Shown here: positions 26,247-35,470 of the stretch, one piece after another | Position numbering within the stretch: position 1 is the first letter of the stretch | Layout: each line of letters begins with the position of its first letter | Assembly: GCF_003634775.1 (NCBI RefSeq) | Contig: NZ_RBXB01000001.1 | Location: 1,364,001 to 1,428,000 of the forward strand | Direction: 5' to 3' | Length of the DNA: 64,000 nucleotides | Source of the DNA: Chryseobacterium defluvii | GTDB taxonomy: Bacteria > Bacteroidota > Bacteroidia > Flavobacteriales > Weeksellaceae | Position numbers and translations under genes: made by a program | The notes under the pieces: model-generated | Database searches by the model: none | The model's input: the letters and a program-made list of their open reading frames with translations, nothing else | Told to the model about the DNA's origin: nothing

Positions 26247-26273
26247 TTTTTTTTAGCTGATTATCAGTATATT

Positions 26274-26308
26274 AAATTGCATTTTTTTTAAAAAGTGCAA
26301 TTTTTTTT
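26274..26308 (+). terminator. Terminator of the permease gene
   Basis: AAATTGCA / TGCAATTT stem enclosing a T/A-rich loop, then eight T. Confidence 0.8.
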
Positions 26309-26316
26309 ATTTTACG

Positions 26317-26345
26317 GGCAACGTTTTTCAATTTTTATTGTCTTA
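26317..26345 (+). promoter_or_regulatory. Putative autoregulated ECF promoter
   Basis: GGCAAC at 26317-26322 and GTCTTA at 26340-26345, 17 bp apart, ending 17 bp before the sigma-factor ATG. It does not match the housekeeping TAnnTTTG pattern, but has the GGNAAC / GTCTnA look of ECF promoters and recurs at 21073-21101. Confidence 0.6.
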
Positions 26346-26362
26346 TCTATAGAAACTGATTC

Positions 26363-26917
26363 ATGGAACACTTAGAAAAGAATTTTTTACTGGCTAAAAA
26401 ACAGGACCGGAGAGGGCAGAAAGCTCTTTACGATATGTTTTCGGGTAAAATGCTCGCCATTGCGAATTCTTACACTAATAATATCCACGATGCAGAAGAC
26501 ATTCTGATGAATGCTTTCATGAAATGCTTCACTAAGATCGATGAATGCAGGGAATGGAAAAGCTTTCCGTTCTGGTTGAGGAAAATTGTGGTAAACGATT
26601 CCATCAGTTTCATCCGGAAGAATAAAAATGTCCTCTACGTGGATATGGAAACCGTAGAAGAGGTATCCGATGATGATTTCGATGAACACTTTGGAGAAAT
26701 TAATCTCGGAGAGATATTCTCTCAAATGCCCGTAGGATATAGACTGATCTTTAACTTGTATATTTTTGAAGAGAAAAAGCATCAGGAAATTGCAGAAATT
26801 TTGAATATTTCTGAAGGGACAAGCAAAAGCCAGTTGAGTAAAGCAAAAAAATGGCTTACCGATTATTTAAAGACCAAAAAAAATGAACAAAGAAATACTG
26901 AAACAGTTAAAATCTGA
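26363..26917 (+). CDS. ECF-family RNA polymerase sigma factor
   Basis: This 184-residue sigma-70 family protein has region 2 (about 20-85: MLAIANSYTNNIHDAEDILM, then NAFMKCFTKI, and WKSFPFWLRKIVVND in the -10-binding helix) and region 4 (about 125-175: MPVGYRLIFNLYIFEEKKHQ, then EIAEILNISEGTSKSQLSKA, a helix-turn-helix for the -35 element). It overlaps the next gene by 35 bp, typical of sigma/anti-sigma pairs. Its upstream promoter-like element is unlike those of neighbouring genes, suggesting autoregulation. Confidence 0.92.
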   Translation: MEHLEKNFLLAKKQDRRGQKALYDMFSGKMLAIANSYTNNIHDAEDILMNAFMKCFTKIDECREWKSFPFWLRKIVVNDSISFIRKNKNVLYVDMETVEEVSDDDFDEHFGEINLGEIFSQMPVGYRLIFNLYIFEEKKHQEIAEILNISEGTSKSQLSKAKKWLTDYLKTKKNEQRNTETVKI

Positions 26918-27629
26918 CTACGAAAAGCTTGAAATAAAGCCTTCTGCGGATCTTTGGGACAGAATCGACTCAATGGATCAAAAAACAGAGAAAGGGTCTG
27001 ATTGGAGTCCTAAAGCACATTTCCAATGGTGGCAATATGCTGCAGCAGTATTGCTTTTAATTTCTGTGGGGACAATTATTTATTACAATATAAATAAAAC
27101 GGAGCAGCACAATATCTTAAGCAGAATTCAAACGAATCAGATAAAAGAAAATTTGAAAGGGACTCAGGAAAAACAAAATGATGAAAATGTATTGCCTGAT
27201 TCTAAAATCGCTGTGGATCTAAAACCTGAAATTGATAATACAAGCCAAAATAAAACTGCTGATTATTCAATTCGTCCGGATAAAAAAATAGGATACACCC
27301 AAAATATCACAATAAAACAAAATGGTGACCTCGATATTACTCCTGTTCAGGTGGCTTCTGATGATCATCAGATTAAGCATCCAGATGTTGTTTTAGAACC
27401 GGAAGAGAACACAGCTCCGGATAATAAGCTGGCTGTTTCCAGTGAAAAACCGGAAATAAAGAATACAAAATATATAAAAGCATCCGAGCTTCTTACAGGA
27501 AGAGAATATGATAAAATACGTGGAAATCAGGAAACAACGTCGTACGGAAGAATAGATTTAAGAAGATTAAAACCTCATTTTTCACAAGTGGTGACCTTAG
27601 GAGTAACAGTACATTCAGACACAAAATAA
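26883..27629 (+). CDS. Single-pass membrane protein, probable anti-sigma factor
   Basis: This 248-residue protein has a cytoplasmic N-terminal part of about 45 residues (ILKQLKSDYEKLEIKPSADL with WDRIDSM following), one transmembrane helix (about 50-68, YAAAVLLLISVGTIIYY) and a periplasmic part of about 180 residues rich in Asn, Lys and Glu. No zinc-type ZAS motif (HxxxCxxC) is present. The anti-sigma role is inferred from topology and the 35-bp overlap with the ECF gene. It is followed by an outer-membrane protein gene 82 bp away. Confidence 0.7.
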   Translation: MNKEILKQLKSDYEKLEIKPSADLWDRIDSMDQKTEKGSDWSPKAHFQWWQYAAAVLLLISVGTIIYYNINKTEQHNILSRIQTNQIKENLKGTQEKQNDENVLPDSKIAVDLKPEIDNTSQNKTADYSIRPDKKIGYTQNITIKQNGDLDITPVQVASDDHQIKHPDVVLEPEENTAPDNKLAVSSEKPEIKNTKYIKASELLTGREYDKIRGNQETTSYGRIDLRRLKPHFSQVVTLGVTVHSDTK

Positions 27630-27711
27630 TACAATCTTATTAATCAAAATATCAATTATTATCTGGTTTCTGGTAACCGGACAGCCCAAATAATATTAAA
27701 AAAATAATACA

Positions 27712-28764
27712 ATGAAAAATACAATTTTACTATCTGCTTTGATGCTGACAGCTTCAGTGATGGCTTTTTCACAGGACAATAAATCTATCCGGCAACAGCA
27801 GGAAAACTTAAACATGAGAGTCAATAGTTATACAGTAAAGATTGATAGTATCATATCCTCTGAAAAAAAGAAAATGAATGGGGAGCTGGATATCATAGAC
27901 AAAGATTTTAAAGAGGGGAAAATATCCGTGGAAGAAAAGAAAAGCCATTCTAATGAAATTGCTTTGAAATATGAAGCAATCATTAATGAAAAAGTGGATG
28001 CTGAAAAAGAGAGTTTTGAGGAGATCACAAGGGAAAGAGTTCGAAAATCTGTGCTGGGGAAAAGCGCCGATGAGAAAAAAAGTGAAATGAAAAACCTTCT
28101 GAATAGCATGGATGTTGTGGTGAGCGGCGGATATTTAAACCTTGCTGAAAAATCCAAGCCTTTTGATTTCTTTAACAAGCCGGAAGAAATCCGTTCCGCT
28201 TCATCTTTATCTTATCAATTAAGGTTTCAAATGCAGGTAGGGGCATACACGAGTCCTGTATTTCTAAACTTTGGATTAGGAGTGCGTACGGATATGTATA
28301 GCGCTAAGAAATCAACGGTTTTTGCCCAGGGTAACGAGAAATTGTTTATTACAGGATTTACCCCAAAAAAGCTGAAATATACCCAATTAAAAGCCGAATA
28401 TCTTGAAATTCCCTTAGAAATGCAGTTTGTTCTCAATCCTAAATATGTGGAATATGATGGTGAAAAATTCCTGGATGACAGCAAAAGGCAGTGGAGAATA
28501 GGAGCAGGGATTTATGGTGGGGTAAAAATTGGCAGCAGGATAAAATACAAATATGAAAATGAAGAATCAGGTAAGAATGTATTCAGGCAAAGAGTGGAAA
28601 ACGGTATGAATCCGTTCCTGTTTGGGGCAAAGCTGAGTATTGGGTACGGAGGAATCAGTTTATATGTGAAAAAAGATTTAACTCCTATTTTTAATGATGA
28701 TGCCTTGATGAATAACAAAAACGGATTACAGATAGGGCTGGAAGTATTTAATCTAACTTTCTGA
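27712..28764 (+). CDS. Outer-membrane barrel protein with N-terminal coiled coil
   Basis: The 350 residues comprise a signal peptide (MKNTILLSALMLTASVMAFS), a charged helical region (about 25-130, Lys/Glu-rich, coiled-coil-like) and a C-terminal barrel-like domain (about 145-350) of alternating strands (YQLRFQMQVGAYTSPVFLNF, GAKLSIGYGGISLYVKKDL) ending in Phe, the usual barrel-assembly signal. As third gene of the sigma/anti-sigma cassette it could be the envelope output or sensor. The family is not recognised. Confidence 0.72.
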   Translation: MKNTILLSALMLTASVMAFSQDNKSIRQQQENLNMRVNSYTVKIDSIISSEKKKMNGELDIIDKDFKEGKISVEEKKSHSNEIALKYEAIINEKVDAEKESFEEITRERVRKSVLGKSADEKKSEMKNLLNSMDVVVSGGYLNLAEKSKPFDFFNKPEEIRSASSLSYQLRFQMQVGAYTSPVFLNFGLGVRTDMYSAKKSTVFAQGNEKLFITGFTPKKLKYTQLKAEYLEIPLEMQFVLNPKYVEYDGEKFLDDSKRQWRIGAGIYGGVKIGSRIKYKYENEESGKNVFRQRVENGMNPFLFGAKLSIGYGGISLYVKKDLTPIFNDDALMNNKNGLQIGLEVFNLTF

Positions 28765-28790
28765 TTTTCATAGAGATAATTTTGTTTCAG

Positions 28791-28818
28791 ACACACTTTT
28801 CGGAGTGTGTTTTTTTTC
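28791..28818 (+). terminator. Terminator of the sigma-factor cassette
   Basis: ACACACT / AGTGTGT stem, six-base loop, then a run of nine T. Confidence 0.88.
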
Positions 28819-28840
28819 GTATTTTGGCACTTTAAGAAAT

Positions 28841-29233
28841 ATGAAAAATATTCAGTTATTAGGATTATTATTAGTGGCTGTAGGAAGCTTTCTGCCGCTG
28901 GTTCATGTTCCCATCATCGGAAATTGGAATTATTGGAAACTGGATCACTATTTAGCTATTACCTGTTGGATTCTTTCCGTTTGCGTATTATTTGGTATTG
29001 TAAATAATAGTGTGAAAATTGTCAGAACATTTGCCTTTCTGTTAATCGTTTTATTCATTTTTACTTTAGTGGCAGTTAAACTTCAATCTCTGGAATATTT
29101 CAGCTTTCTGCCTTTCAAATCCTGGAGAGAAGTCTTCGCAGGAGTGGTCAAGTTAAAATGGGGGTGGATTGTTGAATTCCTGGGAGCATTTTTAATGCTT
29201 ATACCGAATAATAAAAATAAAGCACAAATCTGA
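28841..29233 (+). CDS. Small four-helix membrane protein, unknown
   Basis: The ATG at 28841 (MKNIQLLGLLLVAVGSFLPL) is taken; the upstream in-frame codon at 28805 lies in the previous terminator. The 130 residues have about four hydrophobic segments (5-22, 37-55, 60-80, 100-120). The family is not recognised. The thiolase begins about 90 bp downstream. Confidence 0.65.
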   Translation: MKNIQLLGLLLVAVGSFLPLVHVPIIGNWNYWKLDHYLAITCWILSVCVLFGIVNNSVKIVRTFAFLLIVLFIFTLVAVKLQSLEYFSFLPFKSWREVFAGVVKLKWGWIVEFLGAFLMLIPNNKNKAQI

Positions 29234-29325
29234 TCCAGCTTGGGCCAGACCTGAAAGTGATACAACAATAGAATATAAAAATGAAACCGCAAGGTTACAT
29301 GTGACTTAAAATTAAATATATAAAA

Positions 29326-30504
29326 ATGAAAGAAGTATTCATCGTTTCCGCAGTAAGAACTCCAATGGGAAGTTTTATGGGAAGTTTATCAACGGTTCCG
29401 GCTACAAAATTGGGAGCTGTTGCAGTAAAAGGCGCATTAGATAAAATTGGTCTTGATCCTAAAAATGTTCAGGAAATTTACATGGGGAACGTTTTACAGG
29501 CTGGAGAAGGACAGGCTCCTGCTCGTCAGGCTGCTTTAGGAGCGGGACTTTCTGTTGAAACTCCTTCTACTACAATCAATAAAGTTTGTGCTTCAGGAAT
29601 GAAAGCGGTAATGATGGCTGCACAATCCATCAAAGCCGGAGATGCGGAAGTAATTGTAGCAGGAGGTATGGAAAATATGTCTATGGTTCCTCATTACTAC
29701 AATGCAAGAGTAGCTACAAAGCTGGGGGATATCAAAATGCAGGACGGAATGGTTCTTGACGGATTGACAGACGTTTACAATAAAGTACATATGGGTGTTT
29801 GCGCAGAAAAATGTGCAACAGATTATAGCATTACAAGAGAAGATCAGGATAATTTCGCTATTGAATCTTACAAAAGATCCGCAAAAGCCTGGAGCGAAGG
29901 AAAATTCAGTAATGAAGTTGTTCCTGTTGAAATTCCTCAAAGAAAAGGAGAGCCTGTAATTTTTGCAGAAGATGAAGAATACAAAGCGGTAAACTTCGAC
30001 AGGATTTCTACACTTCCGACAGTATTCAAGAAGGAAGAAGGTACAGTGACGGCTGCAAATGCATCTACCTTAAATGACGGTGCCTCTGCATTAATCCTTG
30101 TTTCTAAAGAAAAAATGGAAGAATTAGGACTTAAGCCTTTAGCAAGAATCGTTTCTTATGCTGATGCGGCTCAGGAACCTGAAAACTTTACAACAGCACC
30201 TGCAAAAGCTTTACCTATCGCTCTTAAAAAAGCAGGATTAGAGCTTTCTAATATCGATTTCTTTGAATTCAACGAAGCGTTCTCTGTAGTAGGATTGGCA
30301 AACAACAAAATCTTAGGATTGGATGCTTCTAAAGTAAATGTGAACGGAGGAGCTGTAGCATTAGGGCATCCACTGGGAAGTTCAGGTTCAAGGATTATTG
30401 TTACACTAATCAACGTATTGAAGCAAAACAATGCAAAATACGGTGCTGCTGCTATCTGTAACGGTGGTGGTGGAGCTTCTGCTATTGTGATTGAAAACTT
30501 ATAA
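29326..30504 (+). CDS. Acetyl-CoA C-acetyltransferase (thiolase)
   Basis: This 392-residue thiolase joins or cleaves acyl-CoA units. Catalytic residues are visible: nucleophile Cys in [12 protein letters not shown] (near 88), His in [17 protein letters not shown] (near 348), and Cys in [12 protein letters not shown] (near 378). The NEAFSVV motif is present. Length and motifs fit the acetoacetyl-CoA type, which could feed fatty-acid breakdown or the mevalonate pathway, whose kinase is 2 kb away. The exact substrate is not decidable. Confidence 0.93.
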   Translation: MKEVFIVSAVRTPMGSFMGSLSTVPATKLGAVAVKGALDKIGLDPKNVQEIYMGNVLQAGEGQAPARQAALGAGLSVETPSTTINKVCASGMKAVMMAAQSIKAGDAEVIVAGGMENMSMVPHYYNARVATKLGDIKMQDGMVLDGLTDVYNKVHMGVCAEKCATDYSITREDQDNFAIESYKRSAKAWSEGKFSNEVVPVEIPQRKGEPVIFAEDEEYKAVNFDRISTLPTVFKKEEGTVTAANASTLNDGASALILVSKEKMEELGLKPLARIVSYADAAQEPENFTTAPAKALPIALKKAGLELSNIDFFEFNEAFSVVGLANNKILGLDASKVNVNGGAVALGHPLGSSGSRIIVTLINVLKQNNAKYGAAAICNGGGGASAIVIENL

Positions 30505-30518
30505 AAAGCAACTCTTAT

Positions 30519-30560
30519 TATAAACAAAGGCCCGGAATACATTCCGGGCCTTTGTTTATA
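30519..30560. terminator. 42-bp near-perfect palindrome after the thiolase gene
   Basis: Perfect 20-bp arms (30519-30538 / 30541-30560) around only two bases, GC-rich core GGCCCGGAAT. There is little T tail beyond the arm, so it acts as a bidirectional stem or terminator. Confidence 0.75.
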
Positions 30561-30704
30561 ATTCATATACGAAGAAAAATCTAAACAGGCATTTTCCCTG
30601 CTTATTTAAAATGCTGATCACATTCTGTATGTTATGAAAAGTTTAATTAAACAATAAAATTGAGCAGAAAGAAAATAAAACCCCCGAATATTCAGCGGTT
30701 TTTT

Positions 30705-30712
30705 TATTTTTG
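30705..30712 (+). promoter_or_regulatory. -7 box upstream of the MFS gene
   Basis: TATTTTTG, 20 bp before the ATG at 30733. Confidence 0.5.
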
Positions 30713-30732
30713 TGCTACTAATATTATTTGAA

Positions 30733-32224
30733 ATGTCTGAAATTGAGAATCAACAGCCTCAGAATATAAAGAATAATCCAAAGATTATGAAAGCCTGGGC
30801 TGTCTACGACTGGGCCAATTCAGTATACTCGCTGGTTATTACTTCTACTATTTTTCCTATTTATTACTCTATTCTTACCACAGCATATGAAAAGAAAGAA
30901 TATGTGGCAGAAACCAAACAGTGGATTGATGTTCCGGTAAGACATATGATCAAGATATTTGGGGAAAAATATCAGCCGGATGCGGTATATGGATATTCTT
31001 TAACGATTTCTTTCTTCATCGTTGTTTTACTGTCTCCATTCCTTTCTTCTTTAGCAGATACCATTGGAAACAAAAAATCATTCCTGCAATTTTTCTGCTA
31101 TCTGGGGGCAACTTCATGTATGGGATTGGCAATGTTTACAGGAATGCACAACGTATTTCTGGGGCTTCTGTTCAGTATCACAGCCAGTGTAGGGTTTTGG
31201 GGAAGCTTAGTGTTCTATAATTCCTTTTTACCGGATATTGCGACACGGGATAAACAGGATGCACTGTCGGCAAGAGGGTATGTTTACGGATATATTGGTT
31301 CGGTAGTATTGGTTGTCATTTGTCTACTGCTGATTCAGGTTTTTGCCAAAGGAGCAGCACAACAGCTGTTGTTTACGAGAATCAGTTTCTTATTGACCGG
31401 AGCCTGGTGGTTCGGTTTCTCACAATATACGTTCAAACATTTGCCACAATTTGGGGATGTTAAAGATAAGCTTCCAAAAGATCTGGTTCTTCTGAACTAC
31501 AAAAACATCTTCAAAAAACATGAAGAGCAGGGAGGCTTTTTTGAAGTTTTAAAAGACAATTTGAGCTTCTATAAAGATATTGCTAAAGGAAAGCTTCCAT
31601 GAATTATTTAAAGTAGGAAATGAGTTGTTTAAAGACAGAAACCTAAAATTCTTTTTATCCAGCTTTTTCTTCTACAGTGTAGGAATGCAGACCATCTTTT
31701 TAATGGCAACCTTATTTGGAAAAAGTGAAATCAACCTTGCTCAGGATAAGCTGATCGGCACTCTTTTGGTCATTCAGATCGAAGCAATTATCGGAGCGGT
31801 GATATTCTCAAGGTTATCAAGGAAAATAGGAAACAAAAACGTTATTTCTATAGCCATTGTATTATGGATTATTGCCTGTATCTGGGCCTATTTCCTGAAT
31901 AAAGAAAATCCTACGGTTGAATATCAGTTTTACGGTGTTGCAGCAGTAGTAGGTTTAGTAATGGGAGGGCTTCAGGCCATGTCAAGATCTACCTATTCCA
32001 AATTGCTTCCTGAAGATTCTATGGAAAACACTACGTTCTTTAGTTTCTATGACGTACTGGAAAAGATTGCCATCATTATCGGGACGTTCATCTTTGCTAC
32101 ACTGATCGAGCATTTTAATAATATGCGTATTGCTGCGCTTTCCATGACACTGTTCTTCGGAACCGGATTAATACTTGTTCGATTCCTGAAAATCAATATG
32201 CTGAAAGACAGGGATACCCTATAA
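30733..32224 (+). pseudogene. UMF1-type MFS transporter gene interrupted by a frameshift
   Basis: Two overlapping reading frames encode one transporter. The first half (ATG 30733, to TGA 31600-31602) carries AWAVYDWANSVYSLVITSTI and the first six helices. The second half (in the +1 frame through to 32224) carries the remaining helices (FFLSSFFFYSVGMQTIF to LILVRFLKIN). Skipping one base near 31588 joins them as ...KDIAK-ESFHELF... to a 496-residue protein. Family members (Atg22/UMF1-like) are single polypeptides. The cause may be a true mutation, a sequencing error, or recoding; the last is least likely, as no known slippery signal is evident. Confidence 0.8.
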
Positions 32225-32230
32225 GCTTCA

Positions 32231-32256
32231 AGACGTTAGAAATAACGTCTTTTTTA
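32231..32256 (+). terminator. Terminator of the MFS gene
   Basis: AGACGTTA / TAACGTCT stem, GAAA loop, then six T. Confidence 0.9.
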
Positions 32257-32295
32257 GGGCGGCAATACGTAAAATATGTATATTTCGGTCTGAAT

Positions 32296-32329
32296 TTTGC
32301 TAATATTCAGCTGAATAATTTTAACTTTG
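32296..32329 (+). promoter_or_regulatory. Promoter of the mevalonate kinase gene
   Basis: TTTG at 32296-32299 and TAACTTTG at 32322-32329, spaced 22 bp. It excludes the in-frame TTG at 32327 as a start. Confidence 0.65.
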
Positions 32330-32350
32330 CAAAAAAGATTTATTAAGTCA

Positions 32351-33277
32351 ATGACAAACCCTTTATTTTACGCCAAAATTCTTTTGTTCGGAGAATACGG
32401 AATCATCGAAGATTCCCAAGGTTTGACATTACCTTATAGTTTCTATAAAGGTACCCTCAAGTTTTCATCATTGGATTCCGAATTTGAAAAGAAATCTAAT
32501 GAACATCTGATCAAATATGCAGATTATCTGACTGATCTTGAACTTCCTCAAGGTTTTGAACTGAATGTTTCCAGATTCAAGGAAGAAATTGCTGAAGGAT
32601 TATTCTTCGACAGCAACATTCCACAGGGATATGGAGTAGGCAGCTCCGGAGCGTTAGTAGCTGCTATTTTCGAACGCTATTCAGTTACGAAGCGTCATCC
32701 TGAGAATATTTCCAAGGACGAGCTTAAAAGCCTTAGAAAAGTCTTCGGCTTAATGGAAAGCTATTTCCACGGAAGAAGCTCCGGAATAGATCCTCTTATC
32801 TGCTACATGAACCTGCCTATCCTTATCGAAAATAAAGAAAGCGTAGATAAAGTAGCCATTCCTAAAAGCGAAGAAGGAAAAGGAGCTATTTTCTTAATTG
32901 ATTCAGGAATGACAGGGGAAACCGGACCTATGGTTCAGATTTTCTTTGAAAAAATGAAAACAGAAGGTTTCCGCAAAACATTGAAAGAAGAGTTTATCCG
33001 TTATAATAATGCTTGTATTGAGGCATTCCTTAAAAAAGATATGAATCCTTTCTTCAGAAACCTGAAAAAGCTTTCTCACTGGGCGTATGAACATTTCCGT
33101 CCGATGATCCCCGAAAGTCTTTTCAACGTTTGGAAAAAAGGTCTGGACTCCAATGCATATTACCTGAAGCTCTGCGGAAGCGGTGGAGGTGGTTATATCT
33201 TAGGATTCACCAAAGACTATGAAAAAGCTGAAAAAATGCTTGATGGTTTCCATAAAGAAGTGATTTACAGATTTTAA
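32351..33277 (+). CDS. mvk: Mevalonate kinase (GHMP superfamily)
   Basis: Phosphorylates mevalonate in isoprenoid synthesis. The 308 residues (from ATG 32351) begin MTNPLFYAKILLFGEYGIIE, the GHMP N-terminal motif with Lys and Glu. The ATP-binding loop is PQGYGVGSSGALVAA, the catalytic Asp lies in GRSSGIDPLICY, and motif 3 is KLCGSGGGGYILGF. GHMP assignment is firm; mevalonate as substrate is the best fit but a sister kinase cannot be excluded. A UbiA prenyltransferase follows 11 bp downstream, consistent with a lipid-precursor operon. Confidence 0.82.
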   Translation: MTNPLFYAKILLFGEYGIIEDSQGLTLPYSFYKGTLKFSSLDSEFEKKSNEHLIKYADYLTDLELPQGFELNVSRFKEEIAEGLFFDSNIPQGYGVGSSGALVAAIFERYSVTKRHPENISKDELKSLRKVFGLMESYFHGRSSGIDPLICYMNLPILIENKESVDKVAIPKSEEGKGAIFLIDSGMTGETGPMVQIFFEKMKTEGFRKTLKEEFIRYNNACIEAFLKKDMNPFFRNLKKLSHWAYEHFRPMIPESLFNVWKKGLDSNAYYLKLCGSGGGGYILGFTKDYEKAEKMLDGFHKEVIYRF

Positions 33278-33288
33278 TTGGGTTGGAA

Positions 33289-34218
33289 ATGAATTCTGAA
33301 AAAGAAAATTTACAATCCCAGAATATTGCTTCCAAATCTCTATTTTACAGATTTTCACAATTCGTGGGCTTTCTCTTAGGCGCTCGTGTTTTTGTAGCGG
33401 TCTTACTTACTTTTGCCCTATATGTTTCTACTTTCTTTCTTTTTAATCAGGAAGAGAGCCTTAGAAATTTTGTTTTCGATTTTAAAGTCCACGGAATTAT
33501 TTTCTGCACTGTTTTATGTATTCTGGCGGGTGGAATCATCAACCAGTTTTATGATTTTGAAAAAGACCACATCGTAAAACCATTCAGAACCAGAATTCAA
33601 AGCTTTATCAAGCAGAAATATTTCCTCTACGCCTATCTAACATTGAGTATAACCTCTCTCGGGGTAGCATGGATGATTTCCTATAGAGTATTTATTTTCT
33701 TTTTAATCTATCAGTTTTTCATGTGGTACTACAGCCATAAGCTGAGCCGGATTTTAATTGTGAATAATCTGACCTTTGTCAGCCTTACTCTATATCCTTT
33801 CTTCGGAATGATGGTATATTACGAAACCTTTTCAATGAAAGTTTTCTTAATGGCCATTTTTCTTTTTCTGATGCTTTTATGTATTGATATTGCCAAAGAT
33901 ACTCTTACTAAAAGCGTAGATAAAGCCTTTGGTTATACCACGATTCCCAATTATTTTAAAGGAAAAACTACCAAATTGATCCTTATTTCACTTCTCATGA
34001 TTGCAATGGCTGTTTCTATGAAAATCATTGTCAGAACAAATGTTTGGGGATTTATGAGCGATTACTTTGCAGTAGGCTTGTTTGTGTTTATTTCCTGTAT
34101 CTATTTTCTGCTGAATGATTCAAGGAGAAGCAAATTCATTACGCTGAATATTCTCAGATTATGGGTTTTTATCGGGATAATTGCCATGCTTTTGAACGGG
34201 ATTGAAAGTAAATTATAG
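33289..34218 (+). CDS. UbiA-family prenyltransferase
   Basis: Polytopic membrane enzyme of 309 residues with about eight or nine helices. The first Asp-rich motif is NQFYDFEKD (prenyl-diphosphate/Mg binding), and the second region is CIDIAKDTLTKSVDKAFGYT. The first ATG (33289) follows an unlikely TTG. Family members attach prenyl chains to quinone, heme or glycerol-phosphate acceptors. The neighbouring mevalonate kinase suggests an isoprenoid lipid route, and the menaquinone enzyme menA is encoded separately at 57.7 kb, so this copy has another acceptor. Confidence 0.85.
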   Translation: MNSEKENLQSQNIASKSLFYRFSQFVGFLLGARVFVAVLLTFALYVSTFFLFNQEESLRNFVFDFKVHGIIFCTVLCILAGGIINQFYDFEKDHIVKPFRTRIQSFIKQKYFLYAYLTLSITSLGVAWMISYRVFIFFLIYQFFMWYYSHKLSRILIVNNLTFVSLTLYPFFGMMVYYETFSMKVFLMAIFLFLMLLCIDIAKDTLTKSVDKAFGYTTIPNYFKGKTTKLILISLLMIAMAVSMKIIVRTNVWGFMSDYFAVGLFVFISCIYFLLNDSRRSKFITLNILRLWVFIGIIAMLLNGIESKL

Positions 34219-34250
34219 AAAATATTCTTTTAAAACAAAGAGGTTATTAT

Positions 34251-34258
34251 TACCTTTG
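34251..34258 (+). promoter_or_regulatory. -7 box of the proline dehydrogenase gene
   Basis: TACCTTTG, 23 bp before the ATG; no clear -33 TTG at normal spacing. Confidence 0.5.
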
Positions 34259-34281
34259 CACAACTAATTTAATAAAAAGGA

Positions 34282-35451
34282 ATGCCCATTTTTAACGATA
34301 CTAAAGTTGCATTTGCAGACAAATCCGATGCACAGCTAAGAAAAGCATACTGGATGTTCAAAATGATCGAACAGCCCGCTCTTACCAGTTTTGGAACATC
34401 TATCCTTAATTTCACGGTTCATAATAATTTCCCTTTCGTTACCGGAATTGTAAAGAATACTTTATTTGAACAATTCTGTGGCGGCGAAACCCGGGAAGAA
34501 AGCATGAAAGTGGTAAAACAGCTTTTCAAAAGAGGAGTGGGAAGTATTTTCGACTATTCCATTGAAGGAAAAGAAGATGAAGAGACTTTTGATGCGGTTT
34601 GCAAAGAAATCAAGGATATTGTAAGATTTTCCGTAGGAAACCCCGCCATTCCTTTTATCGTTTTCAAACCTACTGCTTTCGGGAGAATAGATCTTTATGA
34701 AGCTGTGGGTAAAGGCGCTGAACTTACCTCAAGCCAGAAAGAAGAATGGGAAAGAGTGGTAAGAAGATTTGATGAGGTCTGTAAACTATGTCATGAAAAT
34801 GATAAAAAAGTAATGGTAGATGCGGAAGAAACCTGGATGCAGGATGCAGCAGATCAGCTTTGTGAAGAAATGATGGAGAAATATAACCAGGAAAAGCCCA
34901 TCGTCTGGAATACAATCCAGATGTACAGAACAGGCAGGCTGGAATATATGGAAGAACATCTTCAGAGATCAAGAGAAAAGAACTATTTCATCGGGTATAA
35001 GATCGTGCGTGGAGCTTATATGGAAAAGGAAAGAGCAAGAGCAGCTGAAAAAGGATATCCTGATCCCATCCAGCCTAATAAAGACGCTTCAGATAAAAAC
35101 TATAATGCAGGAATCGATTTTGTGATGAATCACCTGGATAAAGTTTCCGCTTTCTTTGGAACACACAATGAAGTTTCTTCAGAGTTGGTAATGGATAAAA
35201 TGAAGGCTAAAAACCTTGAAAACGATAATCCACACGTTTATTTCGGGCAGCTTTACGGGATGAGTGATAATATTACCTTCTATTTATCAGATAAAGGCTA
35301 TAATGTGGCTAAATACCTTCCCTATGGCCCTGTGAAAGACGTAGTTCCCTATCTTACGAGAAGAGCCCAGGAAAATACCTCTGTGGCCGGGCAAACGGGT
35401 AGAGAATTAGGATTGATCCAAAAAGAACTGGAAAGAAGAAAAGGCAGATAA
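34282..35451 (+). CDS. Proline dehydrogenase (FAD, TIM barrel)
   Basis: Oxidises proline to pyrroline-5-carboxylate in proline catabolism. The 389 residues form a monofunctional enzyme, not fused to P5C dehydrogenase. The family segments are visible: VMVDAEETWMQDAADQL, YKIVRGAYMEKERARA (Arg-Gly-Ala-Tyr binding proline) and LPYGPVKDVVPYLTRRAQEN at the C-terminus. It should be attached to the membrane side or free in the cytosol. P5C dehydrogenase is not in this window. Confidence 0.93.
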   Translation: MPIFNDTKVAFADKSDAQLRKAYWMFKMIEQPALTSFGTSILNFTVHNNFPFVTGIVKNTLFEQFCGGETREESMKVVKQLFKRGVGSIFDYSIEGKEDEETFDAVCKEIKDIVRFSVGNPAIPFIVFKPTAFGRIDLYEAVGKGAELTSSQKEEWERVVRRFDEVCKLCHENDKKVMVDAEETWMQDAADQLCEEMMEKYNQEKPIVWNTIQMYRTGRLEYMEEHLQRSREKNYFIGYKIVRGAYMEKERARAAEKGYPDPIQPNKDASDKNYNAGIDFVMNHLDKVSAFFGTHNEVSSELVMDKMKAKNLENDNPHVYFGQLYGMSDNITFYLSDKGYNVAKYLPYGPVKDVVPYLTRRAQENTSVAGQTGRELGLIQKELERRKGR

Positions 35452-35470
35452 TTCTACCTTTTTAAATATA

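Noticed and set aside
26387..26782. 131-codon minus-strand ORF
   Set aside because: Antisense shadow of the ECF sigma gene.
31580..32224. Independent second transporter gene
   Set aside because: Its TTG start and N-terminus continue the upstream half; treated as the other part of one frameshifted gene.
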